A stretch of DNA of 64,000 nucleotides from Patiria pectinifera (taxonomy: Eukaryota > Echinodermata > Asteroidea > Valvatida > Asterinidae). Below are positions 51,801 through 62,759 of the stretch, one piece after another (the first letter of the stretch is position 1; the number at the start of each line of letters is the position of its first letter). The position numbers and the translations under genes are program-made. The notes beneath the pieces are model-generated. The model made no database searches. It saw only the letters and a list, made by a program, of their open reading frames with translations, and was not told where the DNA came from. The stretch spans positions 26,364,197-26,428,196 of the forward strand of contig CM057149.1 of assembly GCA_029964075.1 (NCBI GenBank), in the 5' to 3' direction.

Positions 51801-52487
51801 TAAATTCAATCGAAAATGAGAGTGATTTTCACTCTAAAACGTCTAGTCCCTAATTTCACTCGCTGGAATTTAGAGTGTAAGGCTTCTTTGATATATAATT
51901 TCAGATAAAGAAATTATAATCAATCACAAACGTTTAGTCTTTAACAATGGAAATAAAATTCAGTAGATATCTTTTGTGTACATACACGTTATAAACACTG
52001 TCAGATGTGACGGATGATGTAATTCCTTTGTTTTTATCATCAGAGTTAATTTTATGAGAATGGTTGTGGTTTGGAAACACGGAGGTGCTAATAGGACAGT
52101 ACTATAAAAGGATGGAAGCGCGGTTTCATTTTAAGAAGTGGTTTGTTATGCTTCGTTTTATTTGTTATTATTTATAAATTTGTTTTGAGGGGTATTTGGT
52201 TTTTTTTTAAATGAAAGAAATGGTTCGTAACGCATGAGTTGATTTCATGATTCACAATTGAACGAACACACTTGATTCGAAAAGCTTCCAATCATCTTCA
52301 TATAATCATTCACACGAATTAGTGACACAACAAAAGTTCGAAATTCACCTCGGCATCCTAGCACTTCCAAATTTAAACAACAATAACTATGACTCCAGGT
52401 AGCTGGATATATGCAGATGAATCTGGTCATCAGTGTCTCAGGGAAGGTGACAGTTACTGCTTCACCTGATCCATCGTTACCCTTAAG
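48835..52487 (-). CDS. SRCR/F5-8C domain protein, 3' exons only
   Basis: Four exons join in phase: 52487-52349, 51256-50939, 49737-49426, 48881-48835 (TAA). They encode the second half of an F5/8 type C (discoidin) domain, two SRCR domains and a 15-residue tail (DVETVTVSDTIPLE) without a membrane segment, so the product is probably secreted or cell-surface bound through other parts. Cysteine-rich SRCR proteins bind glycans or proteins and are expanded in echinoderms and amphioxus. AATAAA on the minus strand at 48675-48670 would serve as poly(A) signal. The 5' exons were not found; the region beyond 52.5 kb is repeat-rich. Specific ortholog not identifiable. Confidence 0.85.
49426..49737 (-). 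CDS. SRCR domain 2 exon
   Basis: IIRLVGGSNHTNGRVELYQG, AWGTLCDTDWDVTDAEVVCH, GPVYMDGLACDGSE and CNHTQDAGVVCRQ: canonical SRCR domain, seven cysteines, phase 1 to 1. Confidence 0.95.
50327..50807. mobile_element. CAGGGTG-end MITE, sister of 15389-15903
   Basis: Shares ACCCAAATGGCAGGACCAAT-like, TTAAGCTTTCTTTGAGTAC and TGTCCACGGATCA with the 15.4 kb copy. Ends CAGGGTG...CACCCTG. Lies in the intron between the two SRCR exons. Confidence 0.75.
50939..51256 (-). CDS. SRCR domain 1 exon
   Basis: GRVEIYHDDAWGAICDNGWD, ASIVCHQLGF and SCKGSERRLVDCPF: full SRCR domain with seven cysteines. Its middle is unusually acidic (SLEESEEEV) where other SRCRs have Gly-rich text. A single exon flanked by phase 1 introns, the usual shuffling unit. 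Confidence 0.93.
51661..51872. repeat. Fold-back element, CTAAATTCCA ends
   Basis: 212 bp with mirrored GAGTGAAA/TTTCACTC words and GGGACTAGACGTTTTAGAGT mirrored by ACTCTAAAACGTCTAGTCCC. In the intron between the F5/8C and SRCR exons. Confidence 0.7.
52349..52487 (-). CDS. SRCR gene: F5/8C half-domain exon
   Basis: LKGNDGSGEAVTVTFPETLM, then TRFICIYPATWSHSYCCLNL and EVLGCR, the C-terminal half of an F5/8 type C domain (R.v.i.P..w......l.lEvlGC). Phase 0 in, 1 out at GTGAAT. The first half must be on an upstream exon. Confidence 0.82.
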
Positions 52488-53229
52488 CTGAAAGCAGAAA
52501 TGAATCATGGAAAGATTATCACAATAATGTACTTTCAAATTCGATTTTAAAGTCTACTTAAAAAATGAATCATCAAAATATTATGACAACATATTCAAAT
52601 TCGATCGAAAAAAAAGTTTCAGCACCAGATCGAAATGTCTATGATACCAAAAAGAAAAAAAAAGAAGGAATATCTTAACAACCATACATTAACCATGTTG
52701 CAACATGAGCTAATTGGTTGACGGGTATTAACGGACTGCAAGGCGGCACTCTCAGATCAGATCTGCTTCGGAGTTTGAGGCGAAACTGGGTTTTATACTT
52801 TACCAGTTTTTTTGTGGAAGTTAACTTACTTAAGGAATTGTAAGGGCGGTGATCACGCCACAATTTTTGAGATAAAGATCTGTTTTGACATTCAAGGGCT
52901 TCAAAATACTAACGAGCCAACGCTCAGTCGAATTTCAAGGGATGATACTAGTCGTCGTTGTAGTATCATTACAATACAAGGAGAATTACTATATCTTACA
53001 TATTCATGAACGAGAGCCGAATTCTTACAGGTCCATTCACCATCACGTGCCATACGCACGGGCGTCGCTAGACCATTTTGAGTGGGGGTGCCTTTGTGAA
53101 ATTTGCCGACCGACCGTCACGCAAAATGAGTGTAATTGATAATTTCCGCCCAAAATGATCCCTTTAACGCCTTTTCTAATTTCCTCCAAATATAATGATT
53201 AATTGCGTTGATTACTTTGAATGAATTAA

Positions 53230-55365
53230 ATTTTTGATTAGGATAAATTCAACTTCAAAAACGTATCAAAAACGTACTTTGATCGAAGCTCGTTATGATA
53301 CTAAATCCACAGTGAGATTATTCCGTCTGGCTTGCTGTCGATTGTTAAAATAAATTAAGAAATTCGGGTGATTCGGTCAATGGTTAAAAACTTACAATTT
53401 AATAGACGAAGATGTCTTTTAGGATTTTTTTGAGTACACTTCACAGGTTTTATTTATTTCTCGAAGAAACTTGAAGGACTAGCAATGACAGAAAATAATC
53501 TGAAGTGACAGCTGATGAAGATTGCATTTAAACCAGCCCGTTTAACTCTAGAACCAACTGGCTGTAGGTAGTTAAATTTCGCGTCGTTATACGTTTTCGT
53601 TTTGAGTCAAGTGCAATTCGATTTTACCCATCTCTGAGTGAGATCATCATTTTTTTCTTGAAGAATACAAGAAAAACATCCAACAAGAATGTTTCTTGGG
53701 GTGATTACGGTTAGAAATCATTATGACAAAAATTTAGCAAGTGTAAAATGCCCGTAAGCGGGCAGCGCGAGAGTTCCTGAAGCTCGCCGTGTGACTTTTT
53801 ATTTTCAGCCTCTATTGGCAACGAACAAAAAACTGATGAAAAGCAATGGTTCTTAATGCCTTTAAAGGGACTCTAGTGGTCAAAATCATAGTGGCCACTC
53901 TTTACACGATGTCACCATAGCAGCTGTGTGAACGGATATGCCTTTTGGAGCATGGTCTCTATCTATTCATCTTTTTGCAGAGACATCTCTAGCTAAATGG
54001 TGATCAAGCCACATGTTTCGATTTGACACTGCAGCTCTTCAAAACGAATAATGAGATCGATCCTGTACTCAGTACCCTGGTAGTTTCCTTTGTCTTCCTT
54101 ATGACTTACACAAAAAGAGAAGGAAGTACAAACCAGATGTTATCAGTCACATGCACTTGTTAATGATGCAGGGTAAATATTCCAGCTCCTTATAATACAG
54201 AAACTACCTGCTTGGTAGATATTTAACCACTTGAAATGTGTTCTCTTTTTTTGCCGATATGATTAAGTACAATTAATTTTTTAGTTAACAAGTGAACAAG
54301 TAAACAATGTTATCATTTAAGGTACTGATAAACTTATAAATTTCAGTACTCAATTAGCTATACCCATCAGCAGAAATTTCTCGTCAACAAAGTGGGGAGG
54401 GATGGTAGGGTAGAGGTAGACGGTGACCAGCAGTTTGGAAAATTAAACAGCATAAATGTGGAGGGGGGTGGGTGGGTGAAGAAGTCTTACCAACTTCTCT
54501 AGGGGCGCGGTTCAATCATGTATGTACCATTATTGCTTCGTCCTTCGGATGGGACGTGAAGCCGTAGGTCCCGTGTGTTGTGTAATGCACGTTAAAGAAC
54601 CAAGTTACACTTATCGCTAAGAGAGAGGGTTTGCCCCGGTGTTTCTGGCAATGGCTGCTTAATGCGCCGCAGCACCTTGTAAACCATTGTTGCTACATAA
54701 TGGTTCTGATGTTTCTCATGTACTTCATTTACCTGTCTCTAATAATAGACATAATTTCCAGCGCCTTGAGTACCTAAGTGTTGGTAGATACGTGCGCTAT
54801 ATAAGACTTCGGTATTATTATATTATTATATCTTAACTCTATTACTCTTTGGTAATATCATAATGAGGATCGCGATATCTTAAATATACACCCATGTGGA
54901 TATATGGGAGGGGATGTCGCCATGGGAGGAAGGGTGGGAGGACCAGTAGCTTATAGAAAACACTAGGGGGGGGGGGTTCTTAAACAATCTGTTTGATGTG
55001 TTGTACGAGCATGATGGTACTCTTGTAAAACTCATTATGTACAGGCCTTAGTCCATCACTGAATGCGAACGAGCTGACATAATTTAGCATCTGTTGTGGC
55101 ACAACCAAACAATTGCAGACATTAATTCTCTGCCCCTTTGTATTCTTTCGGAATAACAAGGACATCATCGAAACTGCGCCAAATTGGTATCCTCGTAGTT
55201 TCGGGTTTCTCCTACTTAAGAGCGGGAAATAAAACTAAGATGTTATCGATAATTAATGCACTTATTAATGGTCGTTGACATCAAGGCTCCATGCAGGGAA
55301 AATACCCAGGCCCTAATATGGAAAGTCTCTACTTCCTCTGAACTTTATCTTTATTTCAGCAAATA
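53230..55365. repeat. Local duplication, unit 1
   Basis: Matches 57000-59125 in order over about 2.1 kb (e.g. TTCCGTCTGGCTTGCTGTCG, AGCAATGGTTCTTAATGCC, CCTTTTGGAGCATGGTCTC). Offset about 3.7 kb. A third, shorter copy of 54013-54520 is at 55376-55800. No gene recognised. Confidence 0.8.
54521..54832 (+). mobile_element. SINE-like insertion inside duplication unit 1
   Basis: CCTTCGGATGGGACGTGAAG, ATGCACGTTAAAGAACC, AGCGCCTTGAGTACCTA and GCGCTATATAAGACTTCGGT, ending in TATTATTATATTATTATA. This block is absent from unit 2 (about 58445-58505). The tail matches 40260-40330 in reverse. A widely shared SINE domain is possible, from memory. Confidence 0.55.
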
Positions 55366-55375
55366 CTTCGTGTGC

Positions 55376-55800
55376 TCATGTTTCGATTTGACACTCCAGC
55401 TCTTCAAAACGAATGAGATCGATCCCAAACTCAGTACCCTGGTAGTTTCGTTTGTTTTCCCTTATGACTTACAAAAAAAAGAAGAAAATGAAAACAAAAT
55501 GTTATCAGTCACATGCACTCGTTAATGATCCAGTGTAAATATTCCAGCTCCTTTTAATACAGAAACTACCTGCTTGGTAGATATTTAACCGGTTAAAATG
55601 TGTTCTCTTTATCAGCCGACACGATTAAGTACAATTACAATTTTAGTCAACAAGTGAACAAGTAAATAAAGTTAGTAATTAAGGTACTTATAAAGTTATT
55701 AATTTTAGTAATCAAATTCGCTATACCCATCAGCAGAAATTTCTCCTCAACAGAGTGGGAAGGGTTGGGAAGGGAGGACTAGACGGTAATTGTGCTGTTC
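55376..55800. repeat. Third partial copy of the duplicated unit
   Basis: CATGTTTCGATTTGACACTC, CAGCTCTTCAAAACGAATGA and AGAAATTTCTCCTCAACAGAG repeat 54013-54520 and 57765-58320. Confidence 0.75.
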
Positions 55801-56023
55801 AATCCTGTAGGTAGTCATGTACACGTGTATAATTATACGCGTTTTATGCCGCCATCAGTATAATGATAATGACAGGGATTGGGCATTTTGGGAGACATTC
55901 CCATACACTTGTGCACAAAACTTGTCCAACTTAAATGTGCCCTAACCCAATATTCCTGATCCTTTTTCTACGAGTTACGGTATGTTTCTACTGATTTCCC
56001 ACGAGCAACAAATATAACGTCGG

Positions 56024-56342
56024 GTGCCCGGCAGAAGGGCATATGAGCATTCTGACGCAAAAATCATTTTCAAGAAAATTGCATTGAAAGATTTCATTGT
56101 TCCCTCGCGTGCATTATGTATCCAATGTTCTCCCACACGTAATATAAATCGTGCGAATTTGAAATTTGTCACACGTATGAATCATAAGTTTAGGAACAAC
56201 TTGTATTAATTTCTGACGAAAATGTTAAAATTTCATTAAAATGGAGGCAGTTTTCTGCATATGACCTTTTGCTGGGAACACGTTGGTCATTACGCTACAT
56301 TGCATAAGGGCATATGCACACTTATGCCCTTCTGCCGGGCAC
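56024..56342. mobile_element. TIR element with GTGCCCGGCAGAAGGGCATA ends
   Basis: 319 bp with a perfect 20-bp inverted repeat. It sits at the end of a dispersed repeat shared with 39955-40115, which lacks it. Confidence 0.75.
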
Positions 56343-56399
56343 GTTCCCCGAATGTCCTATGTCGACATGTGCTCGAAAGAATGACCATAACATGTCTCT

Positions 56400-57000
56400 A
56401 AAGGTACCATTTAGTCGTATAATGATAACGATAATGATAATGATATGATTCTTTATTGTCATCATCTTAGAAATACGGAAAATCAAATTCCATTGGCAAC
56501 ACAATTACATTTAAACACTTATATTGCAATAAAATACCTGTTACATAAATCAAAATACAAAACAACATCTAAGTAATAAAGAAGGAAAAACGACGAAATG
56601 AAATATTAAGTAGACCAATATCAGAACTCTTTTTCTCTTTGGTAATATCATTTTTCAGTGGGATAAATTCAACTTCGAAAGTTAATTGTCAAAATTTGGC
56701 CCTGTTATATACAACAGTTTTGGACATTTTGTTCGTCGCAAAACTGCGTGTACACGCTCAGTGCGTGTGCGCATATCTTGTTCAGGCCCGATCCGTGATC
56801 TCACGGGGGGGGGGGGGGGGGTTAAATCTTAAAGTGGAACTTATTATATGCAATTGCCAGTGGGAATTGTGTTCTTGTTTTCAGAAAGCAGAAAATGGTT
56901 TTCAGTGTTTTTATTTTGAATGGTACTTTTAATAGAATCGCAATGCTCTTAAAGGCAGATACAGTCATTTGCATTTGTCCAAAAAAGTAACCTTCCAAAT
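56400..57000. other. Spacer between duplicated units
   Basis: ATAATGATAA microsatellite (about 56415-56455), a G-run at 56804-56820, otherwise plain. Confidence 0.6.
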
Positions 57001-59125
57001 AAAATATTATCGAAAACGTACTTGGATCGAAGCTCGTTATGGTACTACATACACAGTAAAATGATTCCGCCTGGCTTGCTGTCGATTGTTAAAAGAAATT
57101 AAGAAATTCGGGTGATTCGGTCAATGGCTAAAAACTTACAATTTAATAGGTGAGGAGGATGTCTTAGGATGTTTTTGAATACACTTCATAGGATATTATT
57201 TATTTCTCGAAGAAACTTGAAGGACTAGCAATGACAGAAAATAATCTGAAGTGACAGCTGATGAAGATTGCATTTAAACCAGCCCGTTTAACTCTAGAAC
57301 CCACTGGCTGTAGGTAGGTCAATTTCGCGTCGTTATACGTTTTCGTTTTGAGTCAAGTGCAATTCGATTTTACCCATCTCCGAGTGAGATCATCAACTTT
57401 TTTCTTGAAGAATCCAAGAAAAACATCCAACAAGAATGTTTCTTGGGGTGATTACGGTTAGAAATCATTATGACAAAAAAATTAGCAAGTGTAAAATGCC
57501 CGTAAGCGGGCAGCGCGAGAATTCCTGAAGCTCGCCGTGTGACCTTTTATTTTCAGCCTCTATTGGCAACGAACAAAAAACTGATGAAAAGCAATGGTTC
57601 TTAATGCCTTTAAAGGGACTTTAGTGGTCAAAATCATAGTGGCCACTCTGTACACGATGTCACCATAGCAGTAATGTATGACTGGATATGCCTTTTGGAG
57701 CATTGTCTCTATCTATTCATCTTTTTGCAGAGACATCTCTAGCTAAGTGGTGATCAAGCCACATGTTTCGATTTGACACTCCAGCTCTTCAAAACGAATA
57801 ATGAGATCGATCCCGTACTCAGTACCCTGGTAGTTTCCTTTGTCTTCCCTTATGACTTACACAAAAAGAGAAGGAAGTACAAACCAGATGTTATCAGCCA
57901 CACGCACTTGTTTATGATGCAGGGTAAATATTCCAGCTCCTTATAATACAGAAACCACCTGCTTGGTAGATATTTAACCACTTGAAATGTGTTCTCTTTA
58001 TCTGCCAACATGATTAAGTTCAATTACAATTTCAGTTTACAAGTGAACAAGTAAATAAGGTTATCATTTAAGGTACTTATAAACTTATTAATTTCAGTTT
58101 TCCAGCTCCTTATAATACAGAAACTACCTGCTTGGTAGATATTTAACCACTTGAAATGTGTTCTCTTTATCTTCCAACACGATTAAGTACAATTACAATT
58201 TTAGTTTACAAGTGAACAAGTGAACAAGTAAACAAGGTTATAATATTATAAACTTATTAATTTCAGTACTCAATTAGCTATACTCATCAGCAGAAATTTC
58301 TCGTCAACAAAGTGGGGTTGGGATGGTAGGGTAGAGGTAGCCGGTGACCAGCAGCTTGGAAAATTAAACAGCATACATGTGGAGGGGGGGGGGGGGGGAA
58401 GTCTTACCAACTTCTCTAGGGGCGCTGTTCAATCCTGTATGTAATCACGTACACGTGTATAATTATACGCGTTTCATGCTGCCATCCTCCTAGTATTTAG
58501 TGGACCAATATCTAAACTGTATTTCTCTTTGGTAATATCATAATGAGGATCACGATATCTTAAGTATAAACCCATGAGGATGTATAGGGGGATGTCGCCA
58601 TGGGAGGACGGTGGGAGCTAGGACCAGTAGCTTAGAGAAAAAACAAGGGGGGGGGGTCTTGAACAATCTGTTTGATGTGTTGTACGAGCATGTTTGTACT
58701 CTTGTAAAAACTCCTACATGTAGACCTAAGTCCATCATTGATTGCGAAGAACCAGCTGACTCCATATAGCATGTGTTGTGCCACAACCAAGCATTTGCAG
58801 TCATTAATTCTCTGCCCCTTTGTATTCTTTCGCTGTGATCACGCCAGACATTTCCATGACTGGCTGCTTAACCATGACATCCCATGGCTTCAAAAATAAC
58901 AAGGACACCATCGAAACTGCGCCAAATTGGTATCCTGGTAATTTCGTTTTTTTCCCTACTAAAGAGGAGGAAGTAAAATAAAGATGTTATCGATTATAAA
59001 TGCACTTATTATTGGTCGTTGACATCAAGGCTCCATGCAGGGTAAATACCAAGGCCGTAATACAGGAATTATCTACTTGGTAGATATGTTAACCTCTGAA
59101 CTTTATCTTTATTTCAGCAGATAGT
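57000..59125. repeat. Local duplication, unit 2
   Basis: Second copy of 53230-55365, with an internal 165-bp tandem duplication (TTCCAGCTCCTTATAATACA at 57929 and 58097) and an extra segment near 58832-58895. Non-coding as far as I can see. Confidence 0.8.
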
Positions 59126-59604
59126 TCCTGTGCTTACATGTGACGACTTTTCAATGAACACAACTGGTAACGGACATTTGCAGATATTTAAAAACGAAAT
59201 GGACAAAACATTATAAAACATTTTACTCGTTTATATGTAAAAATAGGATCAAGCATACTGTGACATTAAACTTGTTGCGCATTGTTGTGCCGTTTAAAAA
59301 AAAACCCAATACCGCTTCCGACTGACCGAATTCAGTTTAGTTTGCAATCGGTTATATTATATCTGACATCTGTGAATGAGAATTATTTCCTCAAGCGACA
59401 AACTGGGATCATGTCACAAGAGGGCGCAAGTCAAAACGTATTAATGAACATTTCGGAAGGAGGACTTACAACGGAAATCTTGCTTTGCGTGGAGAAAATG
59501 AAAATGCAATTTTAGAGTTTTGTCCAAAGTGTGAAATGTACTGAGCTGAAATTTCTACGGGTTATTATTTATAAGATTTGAGGTTTTGCATGGTGGGGTA
59601 TCGG

Positions 59605-59911
59605 TATCGTTTCGGTTTGCGGTAACACCATGAGGTCATATCTACTGCTTAGAAGATATTAGTTCTGAAAGAACTTGTCCTGCTTGTTATCAACTTTGCT
59701 AAGTAGTTTTTTCGTCTCCTGACGATGACTAGAGCAGGCTAGTCGAAACGTTGACACCAAAGACAAGTTCGTTTAGAACTTACAGCAGGACTGTTCTTAA
59801 CAGAACAAAAAACTACTTAGCAAAGTTGATAATAAGCAGGACAAGTTCCGGAACTAATATCTTCTAAGCAATAGTTATTACCACATGGTGTTACCGGAAA
59901 CCGAAACGATA
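59605..59911. mobile_element. Palindromic element with a hammerhead-like core
   Basis: 307 bp; TATCGTTTCGGTTTGCGGTA mirrored by ACCGGAAACCGAAACGATA, and ACTTTGCTAAGTAGTTTTTT mirrored by AAAAAACTACTTAGCAAAGT. In the central spacer CTGACGA, a stem GACTAG/CTAGTC and GAAAC lie at 59719-59749. Confidence 0.75.
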
Positions 59912-60254
59912 GGGTTTTTATTTTTTATTAAAGTGCTTTAGATTTATTTTATTGATGTTTCTCAAATCAGCGAAACAATTTTTTTCGGTAAATGGTGTCT
60001 ATTATCTTTAAGGTCTGTTGTCATTGTGTGTGTTAACTTCAAGACCTTAGCCACCCTACATTACTTGCTAAATCCTGGATTTAAAATTATTTCTTTTGTA
60101 AAAAAAAAAGGTTTCACAGGTTCCTATTGAAATCCTGCTGCAGTTTTTGAACACGACGACATATGAAATGTATTTAGCAATCATATTAATTCAGTCTCTA
60201 AAATGGTCTCATTGCCCGCCCTTTTCTTGGGGGGAGGGGGAGGAAGGGGCAGGT

Positions 60255-62560
60255 TCGACAGGATAATGGCCGAGACATACTTCCGGAGGGCGCTGTTAAA
60301 AAGAACCCAGTCCTACGGCAGAGGCCATCTGCTTGTCGGAACCACGTTGTTCCATCTCGGTGAGTAAGAACGTAAAATGCAAATTGCTGCTCAGAAAATT
60401 TATCTAGGAATCGCCAATACTGTACAAAACCAAAATGAGGCAAGCCGTGTAAATGGAATGATCCCAGAGCGCACACAATGATGTTAATTGAATTCATGGC
60501 AAATTGTTGGTGGCGCACTGCAGTGTGAATTGCCCGAATCGGTTCATAATTGCATTCATTGGAAATGTCTTCTGCAAATGCGAAGCCAAATCGAGGCCAT
60601 GCTTTTGGACCTTCATGCCCCCGGCCCGTACAGCCAAAGGTGCTTCATACATCGGCGTGGTGGCATGAACCGGGCCGCTACCCTAAGAAGACTGATGATA
60701 TCTACCTGTCTAGGAGACACCAGAAACGCCCCATCAGTAGCGTTCCTGCTGTCAAATCCAGCAACAGGTTCGGTGTACTCAAATCAATGGATGATAACGA
60801 CATCTGAATGATGTACTATGCATTGCCATTACCAAAAACATGATGACTTGGATTTTACACACAAGTTTGTCTTGATTATCTGTTAATCAAATTAATTTTC
60901 TCACGGCGTTTGTCTTCAGAATAGAATCTTGATAGGCTTAATATATTTGAAAGACACTCAAACATGTGTTTGTATGTTGTTTGGATCAGTGAACAAAATA
61001 TGGAGGTTTTTCTACAAAAGTTCTTTTTTTTCAACCAATAAATTAGTTTATATTGCTGGTAGTCGAAGAGGTGATTGTACACAAGCTTCCAAATAGTTTA
61101 TGCAGTAAAAAGTGGAAAATTATGTATATTCAGGAAACAGTTATTTTGCCTTTGAATGCTTTTTTATTGTCATATATGTATAACATGCACATTTCACCTA
61201 GAATGCGTTTGAAATATGTCTCAAGACATTGTATATTTGCAACTGAAATATAATTGTTCATTGATATTTAAGTTCAATGGATTGTTAAAGTGCTTCCTTA
61301 GTCCATTGTCATGAGTTTGTTGTAATCTACCAGAAAAAATTGCGATAGAATGATACTGAAATTTGTACCGACTGGACAACAGTTGACATCCTGTGTTATG
61401 GGCTCCGTGCACAAGTACCCCCTCAACGGTAAGAAAAGGAGAGTTGGGGAAGACCACTGGGACAGACACTCAAACGCATTGCTGACGACGCCCAGCGCTC
61501 ACGCGAAGACGCTATGGCTTTGTGAACGTCAACTTCATAATAAAATATAGCTGCGCGTACTTCGCAAACGAACAGTACGTGTGCATGGTTTGTCTCGTCA
61601 ACGGGGCTCTAGCAAGTGGTCAAAAAGCGCCCTCTCTTGTTTGCGCACGGAGCCCATACCAGTCACCATGTACAACAAAAGTTTGCTTGCTAGCACAAAC
61701 ATTGCAGTTTCTGGGCAAACTACATATGAATCTCCTTAAATAAGTATAAACCATGCAAGTATAGTCAATAATGATGTAGTAAATAAACACCTATAGCATT
61801 CTATCTAAATCTGTCTATAAGCAAAAGTATCTATGAACGTGGATCGAGTTTAATAACTCCGGAGGGATGAAAAATAGAAAAGGTTAATTTTGGACATTTC
61901 TAATTTTTGCTGAAAATTCCATGGGCTTCATAGGCCAGTTTTAGAGAACTTTTTTAGTGGTTAAGAAATCCGATTTTGATTGGAAGAAATTCTTTTTCAC
62001 AAAAGTTGAAACTTATGATGGACAGACTTCCCCCACCGCATCAAACCACGCACAAACATCCAATCCAATAAGAATGCTATTTTAGGCCCCCAAAAAAATT
62101 AAGTCGGTCTCTGGTCAGCGCGCGCGTCGATTTTAATCATGCGCGTCGATCTTTTTTCCCCCAAAATATTCCGCGGTAGCTCCAACAGCGCCCTCTATTT
62201 CCGCACTTCCTCATTTTTTTTTACCAAAGAGCAACAAGGAATGGGAAATTGCACCAAGGCAAATGATCGAAAGCACCTTGGCAAATTATGGAGGACACCA
62301 ATGTACATGAGGACACCAAAAAAACAATATAGTACCCCACCTTGTCTGTACAATCCAAGCTTGAAAAAAAAATAGCAAAAAAAAAAAAAAAAAAAAAGCC
62401 GCGTGGCCGCGTCAATTCCGGAACTTTGGTCTGACCAGAGACCAAATATTTTTTTTTGGCCTCAGTTATGGTAAAACGCATGCAAAGTTGTGACCACAAA
62501 CTAACACTTACTTAACTGAAATATACCGACTACTGTGTCCAAAGCTGTTGATGGTATTCA
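60255..62560 (+). pseudogene. TTC41: Truncated duplicate of the TTC41 3' end
   Basis: 60255-60450 copies exon 16 and the start of the next intron (acceptor and GTGAGT donor kept). 60580-60807 copies only the last 75 or so codons of exon 17 through the stop. 60808 onward copies the 3' UTR and downstream DNA as far as 47050. Most of exon 17 is missing, so no intact protein can result. By eye 8 of the last 50 residues differ. The offset is about 15.2 kb. Confidence 0.85.
62090..62459. mobile_element. TIR insertion inside the duplicate
   Basis: CCAAAAAAATTAAG and GGTCTCTGGTCAG at the left are mirrored by CTGACCAGAGACC and TTTTTTTTTGG at the right. Absent from the parent sequence near 46945, so it came after the duplication. 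Contains an A-run at 62379-62397. Confidence 0.65.
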
Positions 62561-62759
62561 AGCTGTTGATGGTATTCAGGAGGGCCCTGTTCCACGGCGA
62601 CCAGGATACATGCAAAATTTTGTCTGTCGTTTTTGTCTTGTTTTCCTATTTATTACGTTTTGGATGGAAAAACTTCATGATCATCATGTTCCTTTACAAC
62701 TTGACAACTGTCTGGATCTGGATTGGAGTAATCTGTAGCTTCCTGGCAGCTCCAGGATT

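Noticed and set aside
60255..62560. Retrocopy of TTC41
   Set aside because: It keeps intron sequence and splice sites and downstream non-transcribed DNA, so it is a DNA duplication.
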